From Harmonia axyridis (Eukaryota; Arthropoda; Insecta; Coleoptera; Coccinellidae), in NCBI RefSeq assembly GCF_914767665.1, contig NC_059502.1:27174812-27238811 (forward strand): a DNA stretch of 64,000 bases. The letters run 5' to 3'. Shown here piece by piece: positions 35,086-46,383 of the stretch. The position numbers and the translations under genes were made by a program. Below the pieces are notes generated by a model. The model had not been told where the DNA came from. It ran no database searches and saw nothing but the letters and a program-made list of their open reading frames with translations. Positions within the stretch are counted from its first letter, which is position 1. Each line of letters begins with the position of its first letter.

Positions 35086-35303
35086 TACAGGTTGTTACCA
35101 AATTAGACGTGAACCTTGGAGGACGTGTTAGTTTTACTCATTTGCTATAATTTGAACCATATTTATTGATATCGGAAAATAAACAGTTTCCGAGATATTT
35201 GAATTCTTGTGATTTTTGAAAGATTTTCCACCTGACTTAATTTTTCGTCAATATTTTTTACGTCGACCAAGTTTGATTATAATCTTGGATTATTTTCATC
35301 AGG
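35086..35303. mobile_element. Partial MITE interrupted by the double-hairpin element
   Basis: TATACAGGTTGTTACCAAATTAGACG looks like the terminus of the CAGGGTG family. Only this end is clear, and the sequence is then interrupted by the double-hairpin repeat. Confidence 0.4.
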
Positions 35304-35694
35304 AATAGTAATTTACGTAACAAGTCCGGAAAATAGGGTTTTTTTGGACGAATAGACAAAATTCCAGGACGAGCGTAAGCGAGTCCTGGAAGTCTGTGAG
35401 TCCAAAAAAACCATTTTCGGGCGTGTTGCGTACAATATTTTTTCGGCAACCATGTAAAATAACACTATCGCTGCTGCTTTCAATATTTTATTGCGATTGC
35501 GATCAAAAAACATGCAAATTTTTGACAACTAATTTCATATGAACTGTCAGCCGCTATCTCGGTTGCTATGGGTTCTATGATTCTTTTCCGGCCTAGTCCG
35601 GGAAGTACGTACTTTCCGGACTAGGCCGGGAAATGCTACTTTCTCAGAGAAGAAGCGTCCGGGAAGTGAGCATTTCCCGGACGGTTGCCGAAAA
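35304..35694. repeat. Double-hairpin element, copy 1 (about 390 bp)
   Basis: Begins AATAGTAATTTACGTAACAAG and ends GGTTGCCGAAAA. The first half folds on itself: AGTCCGGAAAATAGGG..TTTTTTGGAC pairs with GTCCAAAAAAACCATTTTCGGG around the inner stem CCAGGACGAGCG/GCGAGTCCTGG. The second half is bounded by TTTTTTCGGCAACC and GGTTGCCGAAAAAA and contains the palindrome CCGGCCTAGTCCGGGAAGTAC|GTACTTTCCGGACTAGGCCGG and the hairpin CGTCCGGGAAGTGAGCA...CCCGGACG. There is no coding. Other copies are at 53.1 and 58.4 kb. Confidence 0.85.
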
Positions 35695-35699
35695 AAGAT

Positions 35700-36940
35700 A
35701 TGATAGGTATGAAAAAAGCAAAACTATTCTGTATTAGATATCGAAAAAGAATTAGTATGATTTTAAAGTTGGTTTATTGAGAACAAAAATCAATTGCTAA
35801 TATCAATTTGCCTGCAACTTTCGAATTCCACTATTCATGTATGACAAAAACTTTCGGTTCTTCGATCATCTTCCAACCGTTCAATAGATTCGGTCTTGAT
35901 TTGATAGAAATTCATCACCAAATGAAATAAAATACAATTAACTTCTACAAATTTTAATTATTTCACTAATTAATAGCTTGTTAGCTATGTAAGTTAGTCT
36001 ACCATCAATTTTTTGCACCATTCGAGATGTAGATTTAACCTGAAACAGCTACAGAGTTGGTGAAACAATTGTTGTTGATATTAAAAATGTGTTAAAGTTA
36101 ATTTTATTTCATTTCATTTCAACCGTTGTTGTCGATGGAACAAAGTGTGAATAACACTAATGAAGCCACTGCCTTGCTTGCACAATTTCCATCACAAAAA
36201 TGAGTGTTCTCAATACACGAAACTAGTTTTTACCCATTGTTCAAACATCAACAAATATAGCGCTTGAATATCTCGATCCAGACTTAACTCTATGTTCCAA
36301 AATTTGACACGCATCGTTTGATACTTGATTCTAACGGGAACCATGAAGTGGTGAGAAACCTCTGGTGTACCTGTGCACCAGACCCAGTACTTATTGAATT
36401 ACGTGATGATTGTACAACAGTATTTGCGATTTTCGTTGGATGATAAAAAAATGAAAAACAATTTTTAACGTTTCCACTTGCTGAATGGGCAATATCCTAT
36501 GAAAACCACCAATACTTATAAGTTTCACACGGGCTTCTCTTGTTTCTCCCCAATTTAATTTTTTCATTTTCTCTCATCGGGGTCGTTTCTATCGATTACC
36601 GTTAGTTCTGGATATCCCTTAGGGAGAGAGGAGGGAAACAATATACATTTGTCAAGCTCCCTTCCGGTTATTTTCATTACTTTACTCCGACCTTTCGTTA
36701 TGAACTGCTACTCCCTAGGAAACTCTATTTCGTTTCAATCGAGCCAAATATAGGAATACTTCATATAAATAAATATTCAGTCCCGAATAGGTACGTATCT
36801 CAGATATAAGATAATTTTTACATTTCGCAACACAGCTGATCAAGGGACAAAACTATACACAACGGCAAAATAAGGGGAACGGATAAAATCTCAACGAAGT
36901 TCGTAGCTCATTTTCTTCAAATACAAAAAACTTACTCCAT
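35700..36940. other. Stretch without recognised features
   Basis: Low-complexity AT-rich sequence with no open frame, repeat end or RNA gene that could be supported. Confidence 0.45.
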
Positions 36941-36950
36941 AGTTCCTATA

Positions 36951-37270
36951 CAAGGTGTTCCTAGATTAGAGGTACAAAAGCTAATGACAGATTCTTCGGA
37001 TAATTTCCAGAATATATTTCTATGAACATGGGCTCACAGATACAGTGTGTTATAGTTTTTGTTTTTGGTAATTGACAAGAATTAAAAAAAATTGATCTAG
37101 AAATAAACTTTTCGGTTTCTTGTAGTTATGTCATAAAAAGCTTCACTTTTGGTGTTACAAAAAATACCCTGAATCTCGAAATCAAAGATTTGATGGGCTC
37201 TTGTTTATAGGACTTACTATTCTTGAAAATCAACCAATACTCTTCATAATACAAATTAAAATCACTAAAT
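36951..37270. mobile_element. Foldback MITE related to the one nested at 17.8 kb
   Basis: Begins CAAGGTGTTCCTAGATTAGAGG. CCAGAATATATTTCTATGAACATGGGCTC pairs imperfectly with GGGCTCTTGTTTATAGGACTTACTATTCTTG further right. Confidence 0.55.
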
Positions 37271-37279
37271 ACACAGTCT

Positions 37280-38330
37280 TCAGGGCAATTGGTCTTACAT
37301 CAGCTGATGGACTACAAGTCCTTATTCTAATCTATATGAAAATAGCGATTCAAAAAAATATAAAGGCTTCATTTCTCCCAATCTATGGATAACTTGCCAA
37401 TGCCACCACTCAGATGATATATTCAAAACTAAAAAAAACATTAACACAGCATATAGGGTATGACACATCGTATCAATAACATACTTTTGATCAATAAAAA
37501 TCTTCAAATGAGAAAAAATTAGGTAACCATTGTTCATTTGAGCTTTTTTTCATCAACTAGAAAATATTTTTTCTTATCTTTGATATAGAGAGAACTTACC
37601 TATTTTCAATTGAGTTTATTCAAGCCTAGCTGTATTCTTAGATGTATTTGATTCTGTTCACAATGCATTCAGTAATATGGCCCCGGTTCTCGACATCTGA
37701 AAAAATTTCATTTTTCATTAATTCTTCACTAACTGCCAGATTTCATTCAAAAAAATTCTTGTAAAAGTACTCCATCCCGGAAAAACTCTGCTAGTGGCCC
37801 ATGCTTCCTCATTCTTCGTATCAAAAAATCAGCCTTCTAAAATACCATAGATAGTATAGAGAATGAAATTATATAGGTATATGACAATACCTGAGTTATT
37901 TTCTCTGATTCTGTGGCTAACTGGTTCATTCTGCCACATCTTAAAGGACAAAATCGTGCGAGAATATCGCAGATTATATGTTGGTATTCGAAACTCTTCT
38001 GCCACGAATTAATCTATTATCAGTCAAATTTTTGATACAAATACTGTTCTGCCAACCCACATTTTTGAATGCAAAAATCAGTAAACGATATTCATGGAAA
38101 TATTTCATTAATTTCAATAAAAATTCAGTGAATTACAGAAAAAAAAGTATAATACTCTTACAGAAGGCTCATTCTACCACTCGTTCATTCAAAAACTCGC
38201 CCCTTTGTGGCTCATTTTGAACTCGTGAAAGAATATCAATTCCTTCTGCGCTTGTATTATAAGTAAATATTGAATCTATCTACACTATTTCATTCAATTC
38301 CATAGAAATACTAAGCAGTATATCAAAAAA
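37280..38330. other. Stretch without recognised features
   Basis: Only short unsupported open frames on both strands. No transposon ends were recognised. Confidence 0.4.
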
Positions 38331-38334
38331 AAAC

Positions 38335-38630
38335 CTACCGAGTTGAAAGTTTGTGTGTAGAATAACATTTCCAAACTTCGTGCTAAAGTTCGAGTTGGTA
38401 GGGACATCAGAACCAAAGAAAATTCAAACACAATATTGAAAATTGAAGAAAGAACTGACCAGAAGCTGGGAGCTTTTGAGCGCTCATTCTTTCTTCTGCC
38501 AATTGCGCCCTTGGAGACCGCAGAACTAAATATAGGTATATGCGTTCTCATAAGGCACAATTGGTGCATAAATGAATGCTTCAGAAGCTCCTGACTTCAT
38601 TCAGTCCTTTCTTCTTTGTATTTTATGTTT
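38335..38630. repeat. Dispersed foldback repeat, copy 3
   Basis: Starts with a satellite-like block (AACATTTCCAAACTTCGTGC, then AGAACC), followed by arms GAAGAAAGAACTGACC...GGGAGCTTTTGAGCGCTCATTC and GAATGCTTCAGAAGCTCCTGACTTCATTC around AATTGCGCCCTTGGAGACC. Confidence 0.65.
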
Positions 38631-38639
38631 GGTATTCTC

Positions 38640-39300
38640 AGATTCTATGAATATTTTAAGGCCGTGAAATTTTTTTCCATCACGATTCCAGTCGTTGGTT
38701 CTCAGTTTTTCAGAGTTTAATAATATTCCTTTATTTTACCTCTTCCTCTTTTACGTCGATTTATAAATAATTTGTAATTCAAATTCATTGTTATGATAGA
38801 ATCCATAAATTATTCATGAATACCAAAGTTTCAATAACATTTCAGTTTTTTTTTCACTAATTCCATTAGAGAATTTCACCGATGCTTTCATTTAACTCCT
38901 TCATATTTCTCGAAAAGTTAACTGATTACAAAACTAGAGTGCTCATAATAACGAAGAAGGTGAGAAAGAAGGCTATAAATCAATTCATTCTTAGCCCAAT
39001 AACATCAATAATCATTAGAGAGAAAAATACGAGATGATTTTTACCTTTTATACTGATTACTCTTCATATCCATAATAATTAATCAATTCATTTCGTTTGA
39101 GCGTGTTGAACTCTAATCCCATTTATCTATCTTCACAAGGGCTAAACGATATTGCCTTTATCGACTAGAGTATTTTCAGTTACTAATTGAATGGTAACTT
39201 CTAGGTTGAAATTTCCTCACCTGAAATATTGAACAGGCTGTCACGAATTCGGTATGTATCGTATGTATGATTATTCAACATTTCGAGCTCTTAGGGGCAC
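38640..39300. other. Stretch without recognised features
   Basis: AT-rich sequence with no supported gene or repeat before the MITE end at 39312. Confidence 0.45.
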
Positions 39301-39311
39301 TGTAATATACA

Positions 39312-39366
39312 GGGTGTTTCATTTTATACCGGAGAAACATATATAGTCATGTAAATGACACCGGGA
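39312..39366 (+). mobile_element. Solo MITE end fused to a transposase relic
   Basis: TA then CAGGGTGTTTCATTTTATAC, the same terminus and following sequence as the MITE at 34074 (GACA.CGGGAGAA). It runs directly into the Tc1 coding relic. Confidence 0.6.
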
Positions 39367-39895
39367 GAAATCCAACTACCTACTGTTATGAGATGTTGTA
39401 AAGCGTGGTTTGATAATGCCCAAAATGGAAGAAGAGTAGGCACCGGACGTCGAAGGGGCACAATTGGAGTTCAAGATCGACGTCTAAGTCTTATGGCCAT
39501 TAGAGACCGATTTCTGACAACTCGATCTTTGACTGATGAGTTGTTAGGAGAACAAGGCCATACTGTTACTGTCCGAACGGTTTACCGCCGGATAAGGTCT
39601 TTTGCACTGCAGCATTATCGACCCCATCTTGTGTTACCTCTGGCGATTGAGCATCGCCGGGAACGATTTCAGTTGTACTGAGAACGTCAAAATTGGATTG
39701 TGGAATGGCATCAGGTCGTCTTTTCTGATGAATATTGATTTTCCTTGGGTGCACATGATAGCCGAAAAAGGGTTAGACGACGTCGGGGAGAAAGACGTGA
39801 ACCTCAGTTTGATGTTGAACGTCATGTACATCGGATTGTTGAAGTTATGGTATAGGGTGCTATTGCACATGCAAGTATTTCTGGCACTATTTTTT
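39367..39895 (+). pseudogene. Tc1-like transposase relic, copy 2
   Basis: Matches the copy at 3.2-3.8 kb from NPTTVMRCC onward: LPTVMRCCKAWFDNAQNGRR, then RRRGTIGVQDRRLSLMAI, HTVTVRTVYRRIRSFALQH, then after a stop ERQNWIVEWHQVVFSDE (first catalytic Asp region intact), RRRRGERREPQFDVERHV and GAIAHASISGT. The N-terminal roughly 45 codons are replaced by a MITE end, a stop interrupts after RERFQLY, one frameshift follows, and the C-terminus with the last acidic residue is missing. It is less damaged than copy 1. Confidence 0.8.
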
Positions 39896-40443
39896 TTTAT
39901 TTTGTGGGCCTGTGCAATAGATAAAGGGTTAACTGAGACACACATACCCCTTGAGATAAATTATAAGGGATTAGATTTAGTTGCCCTGATTTCATTTTGT
40001 CCATAGATAACAGTTGAGATAATATTCACTTTTACATACAAGTTAAGAAGAGAAACTTTGAAATTCAAAAACACAAACTGAGTGTTATGGAAATAAATAT
40101 TCACTGAAAGAAATATAACTTTATTTTATCTCAATTAATTGACAACTTTCATCTATCTATTCCATAGTAACTTAGATAACTAATAATATAACAATATTCA
40201 GTGCATTACATCACATATGTAGAAAAAATATTATTATGAAACTTCATATCATCAAAGTCTCTTCTTGGAAAAAGTCAGCTAGATACATGTCAAAGAAAGT
40301 GCATCTAATTACAACTCGCAAACGAAACAGACATGAATTGCCCTAAGGCATGCAAAGGCTTCCTGTCGGAAAACATCTCTTCACCTGGACACTTGACGTG
40401 ATATAATGGACCACGCTCTATTTATCATACTATGTGAACAGTA

Positions 40444-40675
40444 ATGATCCAGATAGTGTTCTTTGCTTTCTATGCCAGTCGCATCCGGCGTTCTCATCAT
40501 TTGTGTCTCTCAGGAAATGCCGCTGTGATGCCAGTTGCCAAAAAGAAGGAAAAACTAGATGTAACTGCTTTGAACTACTGCGGTTTCTTTACAAAAATGT
40601 TTTTCCCAGAAACAATGACAACGCTGTTTGTATCATTTTTCTTATTTTATGGAATTGAGTCCAAGTTATGGTAAG
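40444..40675 (+). CDS. Possible exon of a membrane protein
   Basis: Not recognised. The frame carries AAVMPVAKKKEKLDVTALNY then CGFFTKMFFPETMTTLFVSFFLFYG and GIESKLW. The middle forms a hydrophobic segment of about 20 residues suitable as a membrane span, preceded by a basic Lys cluster. A pyrimidine-rich acceptor-like site (TTTGTGTCTCTCAG) ends near 40516 and a donor-like site (TTATGGTAAGG) begins near 40672, so the likely exon is about 40517-40672. Codon use is more balanced and GC higher than the surrounding AT-rich DNA. Arguments against: no neighbouring exon was found, and the open frame extends upstream of the acceptor. It could also be chance. Confidence 0.3.
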
Positions 40676-40679
40676 GAGA

Positions 40680-42400
40680 TTAATTTACCACGAAAATATT
40701 TTAACGTATCAGGTGTTCCAAATTTATTGCCTACTGAAGTGATTTCATAAATTTAACTGTTTTCAAGCTTTGAGAGGAAATTAGAAAATGGACTACAATG
40801 AAAAGCTGTCATAACTTCTTCATTACTGGTTCTCTCAACATGCAAACGAAAAACATCCTACAGGCCCTTTTTTCCAGCAGAATCCATTCTTGTAATTATA
40901 TGTTTTTTATTGCAATTATTTTTGAAATTATAATACAAACTTGTGCTCTTCTTGAATATAAGTCATAAAAACTTCTATGACGAAAAAAATCGTTTTTTTC
41001 CCTTCTCAAAGATATTTAACATGAAATATAAATTTCTTATCAAGCTAAAATAATCATCAGAAGTTTCGCATGGCAAATCAAGCACTGCCTATATATTATA
41101 ATATGTGAACTTTAGATAATTGAAATATTCGGGAGCCACCTAGATCTCCGGATTTAACCGTTCGATTTTTCCAGAATTTTCGAATTATTGATTTTGTTCT
41201 CCAAGTATGACCACATGAAAAAATTAAAGGTGTTAAATTCGGAGATCTTGATGTCCACCGAATATATCAATTACCTGAAGTTTATAGTTCATTATATATA
41301 GATTATTGGTTCATTTGGCGTGTAAAACTGAAATTTTTGGGATTTTTTAGTTTGAAAAATTCATGAATCGTGTTCCATATTTTTCAAAAAGAAAAAAAAA
41401 ACAATTTTATTTGTTATTGAAGTTGTAATGATTTATATTTAAAAAACAAGTTTCTAATATAACTCCGACACTAATTTAAATGAAAAACAAATGATCACAC
41501 CAATGGATTCAACTGAAAAAACTTCCTATAGAATGTTTTCGTTTCATGTTTATAGAACCATTAATAAATAAATTATGAGAATTTTTCATTTCACGCCATT
41601 TGCCAATTCCAATCTCCTATACCTTTAATAGAATTCAATTTATGAGGTTGATGTTTTCACCAAATTAAGTCTCTCAAAAATCAAACCCAAAAATTTGCCG
41701 TTCATTTTTTTCTAGCTCAAAAGGTTTCTGAAATTCCTCCACTGAACGAATTTGGGATATCCGATACCATTTCTAATTTTTTATTTAGATTTACAGAATT
41801 AAAAAGAAATTATTTTATAAACATAAAATACGAATTCCGAAAATTGTAGAAAATTAAAATATTCAACCAAAATGATGGAGCCCAAATCATAAATAACACT
41901 TCTCCAATAAACTGATGGACGATTATAAATTGGGTAAAATTTAAGATACCCGTACATTCTCGACAAAACTACTCGTCTGATTTGAAGGTTTTTTTTTTCG
42001 AATGACAGGTTATTTTCTTCAGAACATTAGTCTGTAAACCCTATTCGCATGAAAATCTCTATTTCATAAATACGGGTTACGCAATTATAGCATGTTTTTT
42101 CATAAAAATTTGTAACAGTGTAACAGTCACATTATCAAGATGCAATTGAACTTACCTACACTTCAGCCTCATCTTTTTTCAACATTTTCATTTTGGTTCT
42201 CTCCATTATCTCTCTTGTTACTTGAGGAACATCCTTTTATTAAATACCATGATTTTATGTTAAATAAATGAAGATCCAAATTTAACATCGAAAAAACGAA
42301 ACTATTAAAAGAAACAAGTTGAACGAAAGTGTCAGTATAGCGAGTATTACCAACTCTGATACGAATAACTTATTGGATAGCGACGGTCCTTACTTAAAAG
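40680..42400. other. Mostly featureless stretch with one inverted repeat
   Basis: Apart from the inverted repeat at 41108-41292 and the start GTTCCAAATTTATTGCC near 40714, no gene or mobile element was recognised. Confidence 0.4.
41108..41292. repeat. Imperfect inverted repeat with about 53-base arms
   Basis: AACTTTAGATAATTGAAATATTCGG...AGATCTCCGGATTTAAC pairs with GTTAAATTCGGAGATCT...CCGAATATATCAATTACCTGAAGTT. It is possibly the core of a MITE whose ends are lost. Confidence 0.6.
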
Positions 42401-42409
42401 AGACTTTAT

Positions 42410-42960
42410 GCCATTTTATTGCAGGTCTTTTCAAATTGCAATCCAGTGTCTGCAGTACGTTTTACAAAGTATTCAAGTTACGTTCCTCTTGTAATCTTCC
42501 TCCAAGAATATCCCAGAGATTCTCTATGGGATTTGAATCCGGGCTCTCAGCTGGCCATTCCCTGGTAGCGATACCGACGTCCTCTCATTTCTCACAACTC
42601 GAGTGGAGTGAGGCATCATTATTCACCTTGCATCAAAAAAATCCTAGCACAACTTATGGCAGAAATTGCATTACATGTGGTTATAAAATCCCCACTAAAT
42701 AGCTTTCAGTTGTAAGTTTTCAATTAAAGATCACAAGTTCGGTGCGACCAGTTAATGAAATAAAACGGTTGTGTGACTAACATGAAAACTTTCACCAATT
42801 CTTCGGTAACTCCAACCTTCCTCAAAGAATATTACTGTTTTGAGAACATTTTTCGCGTGTAAGATTTAGTCTTTCCCGTTGTATATTCATTAAGTAATGG
42901 AAGAATGTGCAAAAAATACTACACTGACACTAAGCATTTGCATTCGACAATTGCTGCTTC
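42410..42960 (-). pseudogene. Internally deleted Tc1-like transposase relic, copy B
   Basis: On the minus strand an HTH block (ILxxEEGWSYRRIGESFHVSHTTV) is followed by the TTGAAAACTTACAACT spacer, GGGGATTTTATAACC (VWG region), a degenerate second-Asp region, and EWPAESPDSNPIENLWDIL with the C-terminal extension. The first catalytic Asp and the intervening part are absent. It shares the join and adjoining nucleotides with the relic at 10.56-11.29 kb, showing that both descend from one deletion derivative. Stops and frameshifts are present. Confidence 0.75.
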
Positions 42961-43321
42961 TGTATGATTTTCCATAGCCTGCTACTCCAGATGTCTAGAT
43001 ACACCCCTGCTGATAATGTTAATTATTAAATTCAATAAAAGCATGCTAAAATATTGTGTTTCTCGAGTAATAAGAAAGATAATGAAGTGATAATGTAACT
43101 GTTACACTCTTAAGATTGTTATAAATTTATTGAAAAAAACAGGCTATGGGCAAATCAACATAAGCGCTTCGCCACCTGGTGACAATCAGAGTAACTGAAA
43201 ATCTTGACATAATTCTTTTTATAGTATAGAAACTATATTTGTTACGGATCATACGTGAAATTTTAGGTTATATTTATGAGGATAATCGTTTACAGATTCC
43301 ACTTCTACACAAAGAAATTTT

Positions 43322-44015
43322 TTGAAAAAGACTGCTTCCAGAAATCTTCGTGTTGGATCTACTACCACAGAGGAAGAACCTGAATGTTCTAGTAGTAGAT
43401 CTGAAAGATTGAGACAAAGAAATATCAACAAAAAATACTTGTTGCTGAAGAATGCTCTTGTGAAGCTGCTGTACAAACTACTTCCCAAGATTAAATGGAA
43501 GTTGCACAAGGTCTATTACAGCTTCTCCAGGGTCAGCCTGATTAAAATGGGCCTAAAACTTTCAAGGATTTCGAATTGCAAGTGAATACTCCTAAAGTGT
43601 CTTTTTTGTGTGACCTGATAACAACAGATAGTGCTCTTAACAGTTTTACTGGTCTCAATAATATTAGATACAATAGTAGAAGCAGTACAATCTGTTTACA
43701 AAGATCACATCGTTCAACAATCAGCGTATTGTTTTAGTACGAACAAAATTGAAATGTGATCTTATATATGTGACATAATCTTTTTTTGTTTTTGGCATTT
43801 CACAAGAATTGTGCCAAAGATACATTTATGAAATGCTACTCGATTTGATTAGATTTTTAAGTTGTGTTATAACATTTCAAGATTTTCCTGAAATACAGAA
43901 AATCATGCCAAAATATTTTGAATGTTTTCAAAATACTAGAATTATCCTAAATTTTACGGAAATTTTTATACAAAAACCAAAATGCCTTTGCTGCCAAATT
44001 AGATTTTACTCTTAG
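43322..44015 (+). pseudogene. DDE_4-type (THAP/IS4EU-like) transposase relic
   Basis: Three blocks in changing frames follow the usual order of the family: an N-terminal charged coil (EEEPECSSSRSERLRQRN), then FELQVNTPKVSFLCDLI and TDSALNSFTGLNNI, then LLDTIVEAVQSVYKDH, and finally MPKYFECFQNTRIILNFTEI with FIQKPKCLCCQIRFYS. The last matches the first catalytic block of DDE_Tnp_4 enzymes (IIDCTEIFIQKP..). The catalytic Asp is replaced by Asn here and the following Cys by Phe. The frame stops right after, so the second and third acidic residues are missing. At least two frameshifts occur. It cannot be an active transposase. Confidence 0.68.
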
Positions 44016-44029
44016 TATGAATCAAATGA

Positions 44030-44610
44030 AGGTTATGTATATTTAAATTTATGACAGGTGTTTCCCCTATTGCAGCAAATGGACTAGTTGTTCATAAATT
44101 GATTTTTCAAAAAAATTAGTTATAATAGACAATCAAAAAATCATACTGAATTTTTTATTTTGAAATCTTCAAAACTAAGGAACCTTTACACAATATTGGG
44201 GAAATTCCTTAGAAATATTTGGACATGTACTATGTACTTCTATATATTTTTCTTCGGAGCATAGTGATGTTACTTCTCTATCACATTTTATGAAATATTT
44301 TCAATTGAATTTTCATTAGTCAAGCCATAATATAATTGGATAAATAGGTATCAATCTGATCAGTTTTAAGGAGCATAGTTATATAAATTAATTTCATTCA
44401 TTTTTAGAAACATCTTTAAATTGAGTTATCTTGAATAATAAATAAATGAAAAATGGACATGTGACTTTCTATAGTATTCCTAAAAATAATAAATACATAA
44501 GCATTTGTAATACTTTGTTGAGACTAATGATTAAAGGGTAACGTGAAATGATCAAATCGGACAATGTCAATATTTATAGTTCTACGTCTGCCCACCTTGG
44601 TGCTGCATTC
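44030..44610. other. Stretch without recognised features
   Basis: Probably the non-coding remainder of the DDE_4 element plus AT-rich DNA. No ends were identified. Confidence 0.4.
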
Positions 44611-44619
44611 TTATTTTCA

Positions 44620-44775
44620 GATGTCTATAACAGCGACACCCGGTATTTGTAAAATAGAGGTTTTTATGCACATACGGTTTGCACACTTACATTCAGGAAA
44701 AGAACACCTGTCATACAAAAAAAAAACTTCTGCCTAAGTTTTAGAGGTGCATTAATTTATTGGCAGAGTATACCT
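44620..44775 (+). mobile_element. Solo Tc1-family 3' end
   Basis: GGTATTTGTAAAATAGAGG...TTAGAGGTGCATTAATTTATTGGCAGAGTATA matches the 3' end of the relic at 11.1-11.29 kb, including the terminal repeat. Confidence 0.7.
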
Positions 44776-44799
44776 ATCTTTTCCGATTTTTTTTTAAGT

Positions 44800-45600
44800 T
44801 ATCCCACCTTCATTTTTGACTGCATAATCCTCAACCAAAATTCAACAGGTTCAACTATATATAGCAGTAATAAGGCAAGCAAACACTACCCTACATTTTC
44901 CTGTAAAAAAAACAACGGGCATTCATAGTCAGTGACATATGAAACCCGTTAAGTTATGATAAGCCCGTTGCACTCATAAATGTGAAAATTTGCTGACATT
45001 CAAACTATATTTAAGACCGGTTGAATGTCAAGGAAAGTGTTCGATAGGCATGACATTTGGTATTAACGTCAGGTTAAACAGAATATAAAGTTCGGCGGTA
45101 TCAATAAACGTTGTATGGACTCGCTTGATTAAATTTTTCATTTGGCCGATTAATGAACTTTCGGAATAGATTTACTCTGTTTCTGAAGGCGGATGAAAGT
45201 CCTATTCATACTGAGCGCTTAAAGCCAACATGATTTGAAGCGATCAACTTGTTAATTTAGATTTGGTAAGATTATTAAATTTTGTAATTGAAATTTAAAT
45301 CCTTTTAAATTAATTTTCTTAATGTTAATACTGTAGCAAACAATTTACAAAGTAGGTAGGTTTTTGAAGTTGAAATTTAGGGTTGATTTTTTTGTTTTTT
45401 CGGAAGCCTGTGAAATGCTGAGTGCCCATGTAAGTAGGTATTCAAACATGATCGTACAAAGCGGTTTTAGGTAGGTTTTTTACTTTAACGTATCATCTTG
45501 ATTTCATCCAAATTCAAATAACTTCTCAGTGTTGCTGAAGTTAATTTTTAGGAGTTTTGAAGATAACAGAAAATAATGCTGAGATTTTAGAAAAACATGA
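44800..45600. other. Stretch with a small ACGGGC/GCCCGT hairpin only
   Basis: AACGGGCATTCATAG...GAAACCCGTT and AAGCCCGTT near 44917-44976 form a weak inverted arrangement. Otherwise nothing is recognised. Confidence 0.35.
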
Positions 45601-45639
45601 TTTTTGTATATTTTGAACATTTTTCTTTTTATTGTGGGA

Positions 45640-45790
45640 TCTTCTGAATCCACATTTTTGGATCATTATAAGTGGACAACAGCGAACATGATTGATTTCT
45701 ATAGAAAGTATAAGGCAAAAGGTTGGCCAAAGGGCGAACTGCAATTATTCTGCACTATTCGGGTTAATATAGAGAAGCGAGAAATCGGGT
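45640..45790 (+). pseudogene. Possible Myb/SANT-MADF-like domain fragment
   Basis: GSSESTFLDHYKWTTANMID followed by FYRKYKAK resembles the first helix of Myb/SANT-like or MADF domains common in transposon-associated proteins ('W...LIxxYRxK'). A possible frameshift follows (KGWPKGELQLF, where the family would show KVG..). Donor-like GTTAGT follows EKREIG. The assignment is weak. It could be a remnant of any element or a chance frame. Confidence 0.3.
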
Positions 45791-45989
45791 TAGTTTTCGC
45801 TTTGTTTTGATTTGGTTTTAGTGTTTGCTGTGCCTCGACTGTTTTCTTTGAGTTTGTTTCAGTGTTCGTGTGAATTTTTTTCGGAAAAAAAATGTATTTT
45901 GTTAATCGACTTCATTACTACCTGAAGGCGAAATGGATTTAGCGGAAGCTAGTGAGTAGTCTCAAATTGCCAAAGTAAATGAAAATACT

Positions 45990-46102
45990 TTGTGATGTAA
46001 CTAACTAGTAGTCTATGGGTATATGAGTAGTTGTGATGATAGTTGTCAATTAAGATGGAAATAAAGTATTTGTATTTCTTGCATACTTATATTATCATAA
46101 CA
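45990..46102 (+). mobile_element. Probable LTR 3' portion of a Ty3/gypsy-like element
   Basis: Ends ...ATTATCATAACA immediately before the primer-binding site and carries the polyadenylation signal GGAAATAAAG (about 46050-46059), as the R region of an LTR would. The left end is not fixed; TGTGATGTAAC near 45992 is one candidate. No 3' LTR was found in the window. Confidence 0.45.
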
Positions 46103-46113
46103 TGGCGCAGTCG
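46103..46113 (+). promoter_or_regulatory. Primer-binding site complementary to tRNA-Ser 3' end
   Basis: TGGCGCAGTCG directly after the LTR-like sequence is the primer-binding site used by insect gypsy-group retrotransposons primed by tRNA-Ser (for example 17.6 and 297). Confidence 0.6.
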
Positions 46114-46125
46114 TAATAAATAATA

Positions 46126-46257
46126 ATGTCAAAGTTCAAGAAATCGAAAAGGAGATCATCAGAACCATGGGTGGACTCCATTGCATTCACCCAAAGTGCA
46201 ATGGAGAGTTCAGAATGGACTAGTTTAGTGATGTTGATAATACTATATTTGACACGA
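46126..46257 (+). pseudogene. Truncated gag-like start downstream of the primer-binding site
   Basis: ATG 13 bases after the primer-binding site opens MSKFKKSKRRSSEPWVDSIA then FTQSAMESSEWTSLVM, with a basic N-terminus, stopping after about 44 codons. The position fits gag of an LTR element. No capsid or zinc-knuckle motif is present. The rest of the element is missing. Confidence 0.4.
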
Positions 46258-46383
46258 TAGAATCAAAATATAGAGCAAAACTGATAAATCAATCAATAAA
46301 TGACTGAGAAATAGATTATTTAAATTTACGTATTTTAGCGCGGATTGCTTCGGTCTCCGACACGTCTGTGACGTCACGGCACT

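Noticed and set aside
39602..40006. 134-codon plus-strand frame
   Set aside because: Overlaps the Tc1 relic in another frame; the Tc1 motifs decide the reading frame.
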